A DNA stretch of 64,000 bases from Burkholderiaceae bacterium. Its GTDB lineage: Bacteria > Pseudomonadota > Gammaproteobacteria > Burkholderiales > Burkholderiaceae_B. The notes beneath the pieces were generated by a model. That model made no database searches. It saw nothing but the letters and a program-made list of their open reading frames with translations, and was not told the origin of the DNA. Positions 54,058-61,763 of this stretch are shown in pieces. A program made the translations under genes and the position numbers. How positions within the stretch are numbered: position 1 is the first letter of the stretch; the number at the start of each line of letters is the position of its first letter. The stretch lies in assembly GCA_021208885.1 (NCBI GenBank), contig JAJOJF010000040.1:1-64000 (forward strand), given 5' to 3'.

Positions 54058-55769
54058 TGGCCGCATCAGTTCTTAGCGGATCAACAGGCAAACGCCAAGT
54101 GTTGCGGCTCGATCGTGATGATTGGCTCATGCGTTTGCTGTTGTTGTTGTTGATTGGCTGGCTCGCGGTAACGCTCATCTTGCCCTTGGGGTGGTTGCTC
54201 ATCAAAAGTTTCCAGGATGCATCGGGCAAGTTTATTGGACTGCATAACTATGTCGTTTACTTCTCAACACCCGCATTATTTGAATCGCTGTGGAACAGCC
54301 TTTTTGTAGCGATTGTTACAACGCTGATTGTGATTCCGTGGGCTTATCTGTACGCATATGGGTTGCGTCGCACCTGTATGCCCGTTCGGGGGTTCTTTTA
54401 CGCAGTCGCAATGATCCCGATTCTGGCACCCTCGTTGTTGCCAGCCATTTCCCTGATTTATCTTTTTGGCAATCAGGGTTTTTTCAAAGCGGCCTTGATG
54501 GGCGAGTCCATCTATGGACCGATCGGGATCATTGTTTCGCAGGTCTTTTATTGTTTCCCTCATGCGCTGATGATTCTGGTGGCTGCTCTGTCGATTGCAG
54601 ACGCCCGTCATTACGAGGCGGCTAAGGTGCTTGGTGCAAGTCCCTTCAGAACCTTTCTGACAGTCACGTTGCCAGGTACTAAATATGGGCTTATCAGTGC
54701 TGCGTTTGTGGTATTCACCTTGTCGATTACCGACTTCGGGATTGCCAAGGTCATCGGTGGTCGCTTTAACGTATTGGCCACGGATATTTTCAAGCAGGTG
54801 ATCGGCCAGCAAAATTTTCAGATGGGTGCAGTTGTCGGGTTTGTGCTGTTGTTGCCCGCCATGGTGGCGTTTGCGGTCGATCGTTGGGTACAAGGCAGGC
54901 AAGTGGCTCTGTTGTCATCAAAAGTTGTGCCACTGGTTGCATCGCCGCAGCGCGGCCGGGACTGGGGGTTTTTGTTGATTTCCGGACTGACAGCACTTTT
55001 GATTTTGTCGATACTTGGTGTCTCGGTTTGGGCCTCGTTCATCACGCGCTGGCCTTACAATCTGAGCCTGACGCTAGCAAACTATGATTTCTCCAACTTT
55101 GACACAGACGGTTGGCGCTCTTACTGGAATTCGCTTGAGCTGGCCACGTTAACGGCCGTATTTGGTACTGTACTCGTATTCATCGGCGCATATCTCACAG
55201 AAAAAACCCGCGGTTTCGGTTTAGCCAGAGGTATCGCGCAATTCATGGCAATGTTGCCAATGGCAGTCCCAGGCCTGGTTCTGGGTTTGGCCTACATTTT
55301 CTTCTTTAATGCACCAGGTAACCCCTTTGGTTTCTTATATGCCACGCTAGCGATTATGGTGATCAACTCGATCACCCACTTTTATACGGTGGGGCACATC
55401 ACAGCGACCACCGCATTAAAGCAAATGGACCGAGAGTTTGAGGCCGTATCAGCTTCACTAAAAGTCTCGCTGGTTCGGACCTTCGGCAGGGTGACAACGC
55501 CGATTTGCTTGCCGGCAATTCTCGATGTGTCGATGTATTTGTTCGTCAATGCGATGACCACTGTATCGGCAGTGATATTCCTGTATTCATCGCAAACGCG
55601 AGTTGCCTCGGTTTCTATCATCCACATGGACGAGGCGGGTTTCACTGCGTCGGCGGCGGCGATGTCAGTCGTGATCGTCATGACATCGGCCACTGTCAAA
55701 GCACTTCACTGGGTGGCAACGTATATGCTAGAGGGCAAAACACAACGCTGGCGTCACCGAAGGGACTAA
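54057..55769 (+). CDS. phnU: 2-Aminoethylphosphonate ABC transporter, permease
   Basis: A 570-residue double permease with 12 predicted TM helices in two BPD_transp_1 halves, as in FbpB/PhnU2-type proteins. The EAA loop of the first half is YEAAKVLGASPFRTFLTVTL; that of the second is EFEAVSASLKVSLVRTFGRV. The half-site TMs begin near residues 30 and 305. It is coupled to phnT by a one-base overlap and ends the phosphonate cluster. Confidence 0.9.
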   Translation: MAASVLSGSTGKRQVLRLDRDDWLMRLLLLLLIGWLAVTLILPLGWLLIKSFQDASGKFIGLHNYVVYFSTPALFESLWNSLFVAIVTTLIVIPWAYLYAYGLRRTCMPVRGFFYAVAMIPILAPSLLPAISLIYLFGNQGFFKAALMGESIYGPIGIIVSQVFYCFPHALMILVAALSIADARHYEAAKVLGASPFRTFLTVTLPGTKYGLISAAFVVFTLSITDFGIAKVIGGRFNVLATDIFKQVIGQQNFQMGAVVGFVLLLPAMVAFAVDRWVQGRQVALLSSKVVPLVASPQRGRDWGFLLISGLTALLILSILGVSVWASFITRWPYNLSLTLANYDFSNFDTDGWRSYWNSLELATLTAVFGTVLVFIGAYLTEKTRGFGLARGIAQFMAMLPMAVPGLVLGLAYIFFFNAPGNPFGFLYATLAIMVINSITHFYTVGHITATTALKQMDREFEAVSASLKVSLVRTFGRVTTPICLPAILDVSMYLFVNAMTTVSAVIFLYSSQTRVASVSIIHMDEAGFTASAAAMSVVIVMTSATVKALHWVATYMLEGKTQRWRHRRD

Positions 55770-55967
55770 AGTCGATAAGCCGCGTGTGTGTTTGAGTAAG
55801 CTCAATGCTCATTGGCTGCTGATCACTGGCTACACATCATTTGTTACTGTATTCATGTGAGTGAGCTTGCAACTTTTGTCGTTGAATTTGCTACAACACT
55901 GGGGTGTCACAAAATTGCCATTCGTTGGCATTAATGTCGCATGTGTTTTCCAACCTTAGAGGCAATC

Positions 55968-57011
55968 ATGTCTAAAGTTTTTACTGTGGCCCTAGTTTGT
56001 GCAACGCTCGGAACATTGGCTCCGACTGTCAGCCAAGCTGGCGAACAACTCGATCGCATCAAACAAAATGACAAAATCGTGTGCATCGTCAACCCGAACT
56101 CCCCCGGGTTCTCTGTGCCTGACAGCCAAGGTGTGTTTCAGGGCTTTAACACGGACTTTTGTCGCATGGCCGCTGGTGTGATCTTTGGTGACGTGAACAA
56201 AGTAGAGATCCGCGGTGTTGGGTTTTCTGACAGCTTAAAGACCATGATTGCCGGTGATGCTGACATGGCATCGCGTTCGATTACGCAAACGGCCACTCGC
56301 GCGGCTGAGCCCAACTTGGGATTTGTGGTCACCACTTTCTATGATGGCCAAGGCTTCATGGTGCCCAAGTCGTTGAATGTGAACAGTGCCCGTGAACTTG
56401 CGGGGGCAACTATTTGTGCAGAAGATGGCACGACAACTCTGCAGAGTTTGGCTGACTACTTTGGCCGCTTGAATGTGCAGTACACCGTACAAAATATTGC
56501 AGACAAATCAGCCCGTCTGCAGGCATTTTTCTCGGGCAAGTGCGATGCCCTGTCAACGGACCTGAGTGCGCTAGCGTCTGACCGTCAGTTGGCACCGAAT
56601 CCGGACGATTATGTCATCTTGCCAGAGGTTATCTCCAATGAACCGCTGACCTTGGTCGCTCGCCCCGACAAGGAGCTGCAAGAGGCAATTTTTTGGGGGG
56701 TGCAAGCCATGCTTAACGCTGAGGAACTCGGTATTACTTCCCAGAACATAGACCAGGTGATGAGTCAACTCGATAGCGCACCTCCCAAAGTCAAGCGTCT
56801 TCTCTCACAAAACGAAGCCGCCGGTGATGTGGCCAAGAAGCTGGGTATCAGCCCAAATTGGAGCTATGTGGTTATCAAGAACCTGGGTAACTATGGTGAG
56901 GTGTTTGAGCGCCATCTTGGCAAAGGCTCAGCATTGGCCATGGATCGTGCGACAAGCCCCAATCGCTTGGCCATTGATGGTGGGCTGCTCTACGCCTACC
57001 CGATTCGCTAA
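55968..57011 (+). CDS. Polar amino acid ABC transporter, substrate-binding protein (AapJ-like)
   Basis: A 347-residue periplasmic protein of the general L-amino acid type. The signal peptide spans residues 1-24 (cut near SQAGEQ). The mature part has VNPNSPGFSVPDSQGVFQGF, VGFSDSLKTMIAGDADMASR, ICAEDGTTTLQSLADYFGRL and LGKGSALAM near the end. The ATG at 55968 follows GAGG; an upstream start is possible. Its stop shares one base with the ATG of the phosphatase gene (TAATG). It is the first gene of a four-gene operon. Confidence 0.9.
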   Translation: MSKVFTVALVCATLGTLAPTVSQAGEQLDRIKQNDKIVCIVNPNSPGFSVPDSQGVFQGFNTDFCRMAAGVIFGDVNKVEIRGVGFSDSLKTMIAGDADMASRSITQTATRAAEPNLGFVVTTFYDGQGFMVPKSLNVNSARELAGATICAEDGTTTLQSLADYFGRLNVQYTVQNIADKSARLQAFFSGKCDALSTDLSALASDRQLAPNPDDYVILPEVISNEPLTLVARPDKELQEAIFWGVQAMLNAEELGITSQNIDQVMSQLDSAPPKVKRLLSQNEAAGDVAKKLGISPNWSYVVIKNLGNYGEVFERHLGKGSALAMDRATSPNRLAIDGGLLYAYPIR

Positions 57012-57526
57012 TGACAGCGGACAACGACACTGGCAGTTTCACCCTGCTGCCAATCAATGGCGGCGGCGGGCTGATCGTCTCTTCCAACCCGGCAAGCTTG
57101 CCGGGTCAGGCTGTGGCTGACGTCGTCAGTCAGTACTTTGCACAGGGCGCAACAGCGGTTTTGTCGCTAACGACTCAGGAGGAGTTACTTGCGTTGAAAT
57201 TGTCCGAGTTGCCCTCGATCTGTAAGTCGCAAGGCATGCAGTGGTGGCATGCACCAATCGAGGACATGGGCGAGCCTGATGATGAGTTCGAGCAATGGTG
57301 GCGAGCTCATCATGGGGCCATCCATGGGCTTTTAAATAACGGGCAAGTGTTGGTGTTGCATTGCTGGAGTGGTTATGGTCGCTCTGGCACGGTAGCTGCT
57401 CGTATCCTGATTGAACGCGGCATGACACCCGAGGAGGCGCTTGCATTTGTGCGTGAGCATCGCCCGGGGACCGTCGAAACGGTGGGGCAAGAGCGCTATG
57501 TTCTTGGCCTCATTGCCTCTCTGTAA
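57011..57526 (+). CDS. Dual-specificity-type protein phosphatase (CDKN3-like)
   Basis: A 171-residue Cys-based phosphatase. The active-site loop VLHCWSGYGRSGTVAARIL has the CX5R motif with Cys and Arg intact, followed by RPGTVETVGQERYV, as in CDKN3/KAP-type and related bacterial dual-specificity phosphatases. A general-acid Asp lies in PIEDMGEPDDEF. No signal peptide or TM. It sits inside an amino acid ABC operon, overlapping the binding-protein gene by one base and ending 12 bp before a permease. Its substrate is unknown. Confidence 0.85.
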   Translation: MTADNDTGSFTLLPINGGGGLIVSSNPASLPGQAVADVVSQYFAQGATAVLSLTTQEELLALKLSELPSICKSQGMQWWHAPIEDMGEPDDEFEQWWRAHHGAIHGLLNNGQVLVLHCWSGYGRSGTVAARILIERGMTPEEALAFVREHRPGTVETVGQERYVLGLIASL

Positions 57527-57538
57527 AGCAAGCGATTC

Positions 57539-58399
57539 GTGGCACTGCCTGCCATTGATTTTGGGTTTTTCTTTCAGCCAGCGGGCTTTGATATCAGTCA
57601 CGCGCCGCTGGCGTTTGCTGCCACAGATTCCTTTGCTCGAGCTTTTGCCGTCGGCTTAATCAATACCTTGCTGATGGCAACACTAGCAGGTGTCGGGGCG
57701 TTGGTCGCGGGCGTATTTGTAGGGGTGGGTACCGTTATTGGCAATGCCTTCGGGCGGGCTGTACTCAATGGATTTATCGGGTTGATGCGCAACCTACCCA
57801 AGCTTCTGATTCTCCTGGCGATCTACATTTTGTTCATCCAGAACATGCCGCTGCCCAGGGAGCCTTTCAACCCGCTGCCAGGAGTTTTTCTAAGCAACCG
57901 AGGTTTAAGCTTCCCGGCGATTGATTGGGCAACGCTTAGCCTAGACATCCCGGTGATGGGACGCTTTGGGGTGAGCGGCGGGATGATTATTCCGACCCAG
58001 TTTGTGGTGCTGTGGCTGGCTTTGGCTCTCTATCACGGCGCGCAGATCGGCGAGATTGTGCGAGGCGGCTTGCGGTCGATCGGCAAGGGGCAATGGGAGG
58101 CAGCCGCGGCTTTAGGCTTGGGAACCCGGCTAAAACTCAAGCTTGTGATCTTGCCTCAAGTCTATCGGCAGGTGATTCCGTCTCTGATCAGTCAGTTTAT
58201 CAATTTGCTTAAGAACACCTCGATAGGCTTGGCGGTGGGTTTTGCTGACTTGATGGCAGTGGCTAGCACCACGATCAATCAGGCTTTCAAGCCCATTGAA
58301 GTCATGACGGTGGTGATGTTGGTGTACTTAAGCATCGGCTTGTTGCTGTCGTTGGCACTGAACACACTAAACGATCGATTGCGGCGCGGCATGGCATGA
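57539..58399 (+). CDS. Polar amino acid ABC transporter permease (AapQ-like), short N-terminus
   Basis: A 286-residue permease from a GTG at 57539. TM segments begin near residue 36; the EAA loop is IGKGQWEAAAALGLGTRLKL and the MRNLPKLLILLAIY segment is clear. Compared with AapQ-type proteins (about 400 residues) it lacks the first cytoplasmic stretch and TM1, starting directly at the PAGFDI region. The phosphatase gene sits where that part would be. No good ribosome site precedes the GTG, so translation may be coupled to the phosphatase. It overlaps the next gene by 4 bp. Confidence 0.85.
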   Translation: MALPAIDFGFFFQPAGFDISHAPLAFAATDSFARAFAVGLINTLLMATLAGVGALVAGVFVGVGTVIGNAFGRAVLNGFIGLMRNLPKLLILLAIYILFIQNMPLPREPFNPLPGVFLSNRGLSFPAIDWATLSLDIPVMGRFGVSGGMIIPTQFVVLWLALALYHGAQIGEIVRGGLRSIGKGQWEAAAALGLGTRLKLKLVILPQVYRQVIPSLISQFINLLKNTSIGLAVGFADLMAVASTTINQAFKPIEVMTVVMLVYLSIGLLLSLALNTLNDRLRRGMA

Positions 58400-59451
58400 C
58401 AAAGATCGTAGCCAAACCGCCTCATCCAAGTCTACGCGCTTTGTGGCATCGTGGATTGGGCCATACGCGTGCAGCGCGAGTGATTAATTTGATTGTGCTG
58501 ATATTGGCTATCTGGCTGGCTGGTAAGGTCACCGTTTGGGCGTTACTGGATGCCGTGGCTCCCTGGCAGGATGCAGCCCTTTGTAAACAAGCAGATGGTG
58601 CGTGCTGGCCGTTTTTGACGGAGAAAATGCCACTGATTCTATTCGGCACATTTCCCTACGATGAACGCTGGCGCCCATTGATGGTCAGTGTCAGCTTGAT
58701 TGTGATGAGTTCAGCCACGCTCTTTCAGTGGTGCTCCTGGCGCTGGCAGGCCGTCGGCTGGTTATTTAGCCTGGTGCTATTTGCGGTTCTCATGGGCGGC
58801 GGGCACTTCGAGCTGCGGGCGGTTGCCACTGCACAATGGAACGGCTTGCCGGTGCTGTTGTTTCTTGGCACCGTCAGTCTGGCAGCTGCTTTGCCAGTGG
58901 GCTTGGCTCTGGCACTTGGGCGGCATGCGCACAACCCATGGCTGCATTGGCCTTGCAAGGTGTTCATTGAAACCTTGCGTGGCATCCCGATGGTGGCGGT
59001 GCTGTTTTTTGGGGTGTTTGTACTGCCGCTACTGCTTGGTGGCTTTAAGCTCTCAGCTATTTATGCAGCCTTGATTGTGCTGGTGTTTTTTCACGGGGCG
59101 TATGTAGCCGAAGACCTGCGTTCGGGCTTGCAATCCATCGCACGGGGGCAGTGGGAGGCAAGCGCATCCATCGGGCTGACTCATTGGAAAACCTTGCGCC
59201 TGGTGATCCTACCGCAAGCGATCAAGTCAGCCACGCCAGCATTGACCAACACCGCCATCGGCGGCTTTAAAGACACTTCATTGATTGTGTTGGTGGGGCT
59301 GCACGATATGCTGTCTACCGCCAAGATGGCGTTTTCTGATGTCAATTGGCAAGCACAGGCGCTAGAAGCCTACGTGTTTGTGGGGGTTGTTTTCTTTGTG
59401 CTCAATGGCGTGATTGCCATTGCTGGTAGAAGGCTTGAGCGAGTCCTATGA
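58396..59451 (+). CDS. Polar amino acid ABC transporter permease (AapM-like)
   Basis: A 351-residue inner-membrane permease. TM segments start near residue 28; the core BPD_transp_1 domain (about 150-345) has IETLRGIPMVAVLFFGVFVL and the EAA loop IARGQWEASASIGLTHWKTL. The ATG overlaps the AapQ-like stop (ATGA). No ATP-binding gene follows: the operon ends here, so the ATPase must be supplied elsewhere, or the system is incomplete. Confidence 0.9.
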   Translation: MTKIVAKPPHPSLRALWHRGLGHTRAARVINLIVLILAIWLAGKVTVWALLDAVAPWQDAALCKQADGACWPFLTEKMPLILFGTFPYDERWRPLMVSVSLIVMSSATLFQWCSWRWQAVGWLFSLVLFAVLMGGGHFELRAVATAQWNGLPVLLFLGTVSLAAALPVGLALALGRHAHNPWLHWPCKVFIETLRGIPMVAVLFFGVFVLPLLLGGFKLSAIYAALIVLVFFHGAYVAEDLRSGLQSIARGQWEASASIGLTHWKTLRLVILPQAIKSATPALTNTAIGGFKDTSLIVLVGLHDMLSTAKMAFSDVNWQAQALEAYVFVGVVFFVLNGVIAIAGRRLERVL

Positions 59452-59554
59452 ATGCTTTCTGATGGGTGGCGCGTGATGGATGAGGTAAAGCACGGACGGG
59501 GGGGGGTGGTTGGTAAAAAAGTCATCATGGCAACATCAAGATAGGTGTCAAATC

Positions 59555-59560
59555 TATAAT
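59555..59560 (+). promoter_or_regulatory. Consensus -10 box for small ORF
   Basis: TATAAT, 26 bp upstream of the ATG at 59587, with a poor -35. A nine-G run lies upstream at 59498-59506. Confidence 0.4.
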
Positions 59561-59586
59561 GTTGTTTCTATTAACCAAGAAGCAAC

Positions 59587-59802
59587 ATGAGCCACATAAA
59601 AAATTTCTTGCGCGGGATAGGATCTGTGCTTGGAGTCTTTGGCACGGCTCCATCCTACCGTATGCCCGAGTCCGTTAGCCACTATCAAGATTTTTCTAAT
59701 TTGAGCATGGACATCGCAAAGATCGGTTCAGCTTTGTCATCTGTGGCTTACAAAATTCCAGTGTCCACTTCTCCATCCAAGAAACGTCGCACTAGACAGT
59801 AG
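59587..59802 (+). CDS. Small hypothetical protein
   Basis: A 71-residue ORF, MSHIKNFLRGIGSVLGVFGT at the N-terminus and a basic tail SPSKKRRTRQ. It has a consensus -10 box upstream and AAGAAG about 8 bases before the ATG, supporting expression. No family recognised. No TM segment of full length. Confidence 0.5.
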   Translation: MSHIKNFLRGIGSVLGVFGTAPSYRMPESVSHYQDFSNLSMDIAKIGSALSSVAYKIPVSTSPSKKRRTRQ

Positions 59803-59959
59803 TGACGAGGTTGCGTCACCTTAATAGTGCCATTCGATAGCCCCGATTTTACTTGTGGCTCACCTAGAGCGGCTTAACTGCTTTTACCCTGAAGCAATAC
59901 CTTGGGTTGCTTAGGAGACGACGCGCGAGGCAGAGTTCCGGCGAATTGAACTCCGACGA

Positions 59960-60160
59960 ATGAACACATTTGTTTTTGTCGAGCGACTTTTGGGAATGTT
60001 GGCTGGTTTGGCCATCGGATCTGTCGCCTTGTTCACTTCGCTGAAGCTTGCTTTAGCAGGACATGACCGGATTGCCGGTGTGGTCGGTGGCACTACCGTC
60101 ATCGCGCTTGTCAGTGCTTTCATTTTTGGGAATAGTAAACCAGAGACCGACAGCAACTAG
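59960..60160 (+). CDS. Small two-TM membrane protein, hypothetical
   Basis: A 66-residue ORF with two hydrophobic segments (residues 10-30, LLGMLAGLAIGSVALFTSLK, and 38-57, AGVVGGTTVIALVSAFIFGN). No ribosome site is evident before the ATG. No family match. It converges with the hydrolase gene. Confidence 0.4.
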   Translation: MNTFVFVERLLGMLAGLAIGSVALFTSLKLALAGHDRIAGVVGGTTVIALVSAFIFGNSKPETDSN

Positions 60161-60196
60161 CCAACGGCAGAAGCATTGCAAGTAATCTGTATTCAG

Positions 60197-61003
60197 TCAA
60201 CCGTTTAAAAAACTCGACACCCGATCACTAAATACCTTCGGTGCTTGCATCGGTAGACTATGCGCCAGTCCAGGCACCACTTCAACTTGAGCATTAGGCA
60301 TCGCAGCCAATCCTGATGCATCATCGCCTGGCGGAAAGATCAAGTCTTCGCTGGCTGTGAGCACCAGAGTAGGGGTTTTGATCGTGTTAAGCCAACCTGT
60401 TGCATCAAACCCTTGCAGAGCCAGCACCTGACTGCGAAACGACATGGGATCGGGGGCGTACGGGTAGCTCATGGCGAGTTTGACCGATTGCTCAACTACG
60501 TTCCGGTCATTAAAAAACCCGCGCGTGAAGATCCAGTAAAAGAACGTCCGATACCAGCGGGCAGTTGCTCCGTATTCCTCTAATGCATCGGCCCAGTCAG
60601 TGAACATCATGTCATTGCGCGCACCAGTGCGTATGCTGCTATTGCAAAGCACCAGCTTGCGAACACGTTCGGGCGCCATGCGAGCAAGATTTAACGAAAC
60701 AAAGCCGCCCATTGAGTGGCCCGCCACATCGGCTTGCTTGATCGAGAGATGGTCAAACAGAGCCAGGCAGTCTTTGGCCATCTGTTGCAGGCAGGTTCCA
60801 GCAGGTGCCCGGGTTCGGCCACTGCCTCGATTGTCCAAGAGAATGACTGTGCGCTGCTGGCGCAGCGCATCAAGCACGGGTTGCCAGGACTGAGAGTCGC
60901 TTGCTAAACCTGCCACGAGCAACAGCGGTCGGTCGGAGAAGGATACGGCTGCCTCGTGAACCTCGTAGTAAAGACTAGCATCGGATAATCGCAGTTCACT
61001 CAT
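60197..61003 (-). CDS. Alpha/beta hydrolase
   Basis: A 268-residue hydrolase. The N-terminal part has LLLVAGLASDSQSWQPVLDA and VILLDNRGSGRTRAPAGT; the nucleophile elbow is VAGHSMGGFVSLNLARMAPE near residue 95; acid and His regions are VLTASEDLIFPPGD and PGLAHSLPM. The pattern resembles 3-oxoadipate enol-lactonase-like enzymes but the substrate is not determined. It precedes the UPF0149 gene in the genome on the same strand, 34 bp apart, so they may be co-transcribed. Confidence 0.85.
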   Translation of the reverse strand: MSELRLSDASLYYEVHEAAVSFSDRPLLLVAGLASDSQSWQPVLDALRQQRTVILLDNRGSGRTRAPAGTCLQQMAKDCLALFDHLSIKQADVAGHSMGGFVSLNLARMAPERVRKLVLCNSSIRTGARNDMMFTDWADALEEYGATARWYRTFFYWIFTRGFFNDRNVVEQSVKLAMSYPYAPDPMSFRSQVLALQGFDATGWLNTIKTPTLVLTASEDLIFPPGDDASGLAAMPNAQVEVVPGLAHSLPMQAPKVFSDRVSSFLNG

Positions 61004-61037
61004 GATGTCAGCTTGCTGGGTATTTGGTTGGGTGCTA

Positions 61038-61634
61038 TCAGTTGGGCGCTATAGGCTTGCCATTAAAGTGCCCGTATATCAACGCCAACGAGTTGGCCAT
61101 CATGTACAGAATCTCGTCTCGGCCTTCCTCAGGAATCGGCGAGGGCCGCATTTGTGGATCTGGGTGGTGTTCATGAGCCAAAACCATCATGGGCAACAGC
61201 AATCGCGCCATTTCGTCGCCCTTGGTGAAATCAGCCCAATCGTCTTCAGTCATGGATACCCCCAACAAAAATCCGAGTGCCCACTGGTTGCCTTGCGCTT
61301 TGCCTTCTTCGTCCACGAGCAATGCTGGGGTGTAGAGCGTCTCGGTGGTTAGGGTATCGTCTAGCCCCGCCTTGACTGATTGTTGATGCTGTTTGGCGAG
61401 CTTCTCAATGGCGCCAGCTTCTTTGTCGTCTGTGAACGCATCGCCACCTAAAACTGCTGCCATATACTCGTCGTAATCCACTTGCGTGGGCGCACAAGTC
61501 AAGGCACAAACCAGGCCATCGAGGCCTTCAAGGCTGCGTATTGGGCCACTGAGTTCGGACAGAAAGGTATCGAGGACTTCAATCTCGGTCTCAGACAGCG
61601 GCGTGGCAGGGGCTTGCTTGGAATTTTTGGTCAA
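61038..61634 (-). CDS. UPF0149 (YgfB/YecA) family protein
   Basis: A 198-residue acidic protein. The family core LSETEIEVLDTFLSELSGPI, SLEGLDGLVCALTCAPTQVD and GNQWALGFLLGVSMTEDDWA is present. GGAG lies about 8 bases before a TTG at 61634, the likely start. Family members are of unknown function; E. coli YgfB has been linked to regulation in related genera. It lies between the oxidoreductase and hydrolase genes on the same strand. Confidence 0.88.
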   Translation of the reverse strand: MTKNSKQAPATPLSETEIEVLDTFLSELSGPIRSLEGLDGLVCALTCAPTQVDYDEYMAAVLGGDAFTDDKEAGAIEKLAKQHQQSVKAGLDDTLTTETLYTPALLVDEEGKAQGNQWALGFLLGVSMTEDDWADFTKGDEMARLLLPMMVLAHEHHPDPQMRPSPIPEEGRDEILYMMANSLALIYGHFNGKPIAPN

Positions 61635-61763
61635 TGTGGATCTCCAGTGTGTTTACCACAATGTAACGCAGCCACTAGAGCGCGAGGTTGGATGGAAGGC
61701 TCGCCGATTATTTGACGGTTTGGACTTGGCTGTAAGTGCTGAACTCGCAAGATATCAATTAAT

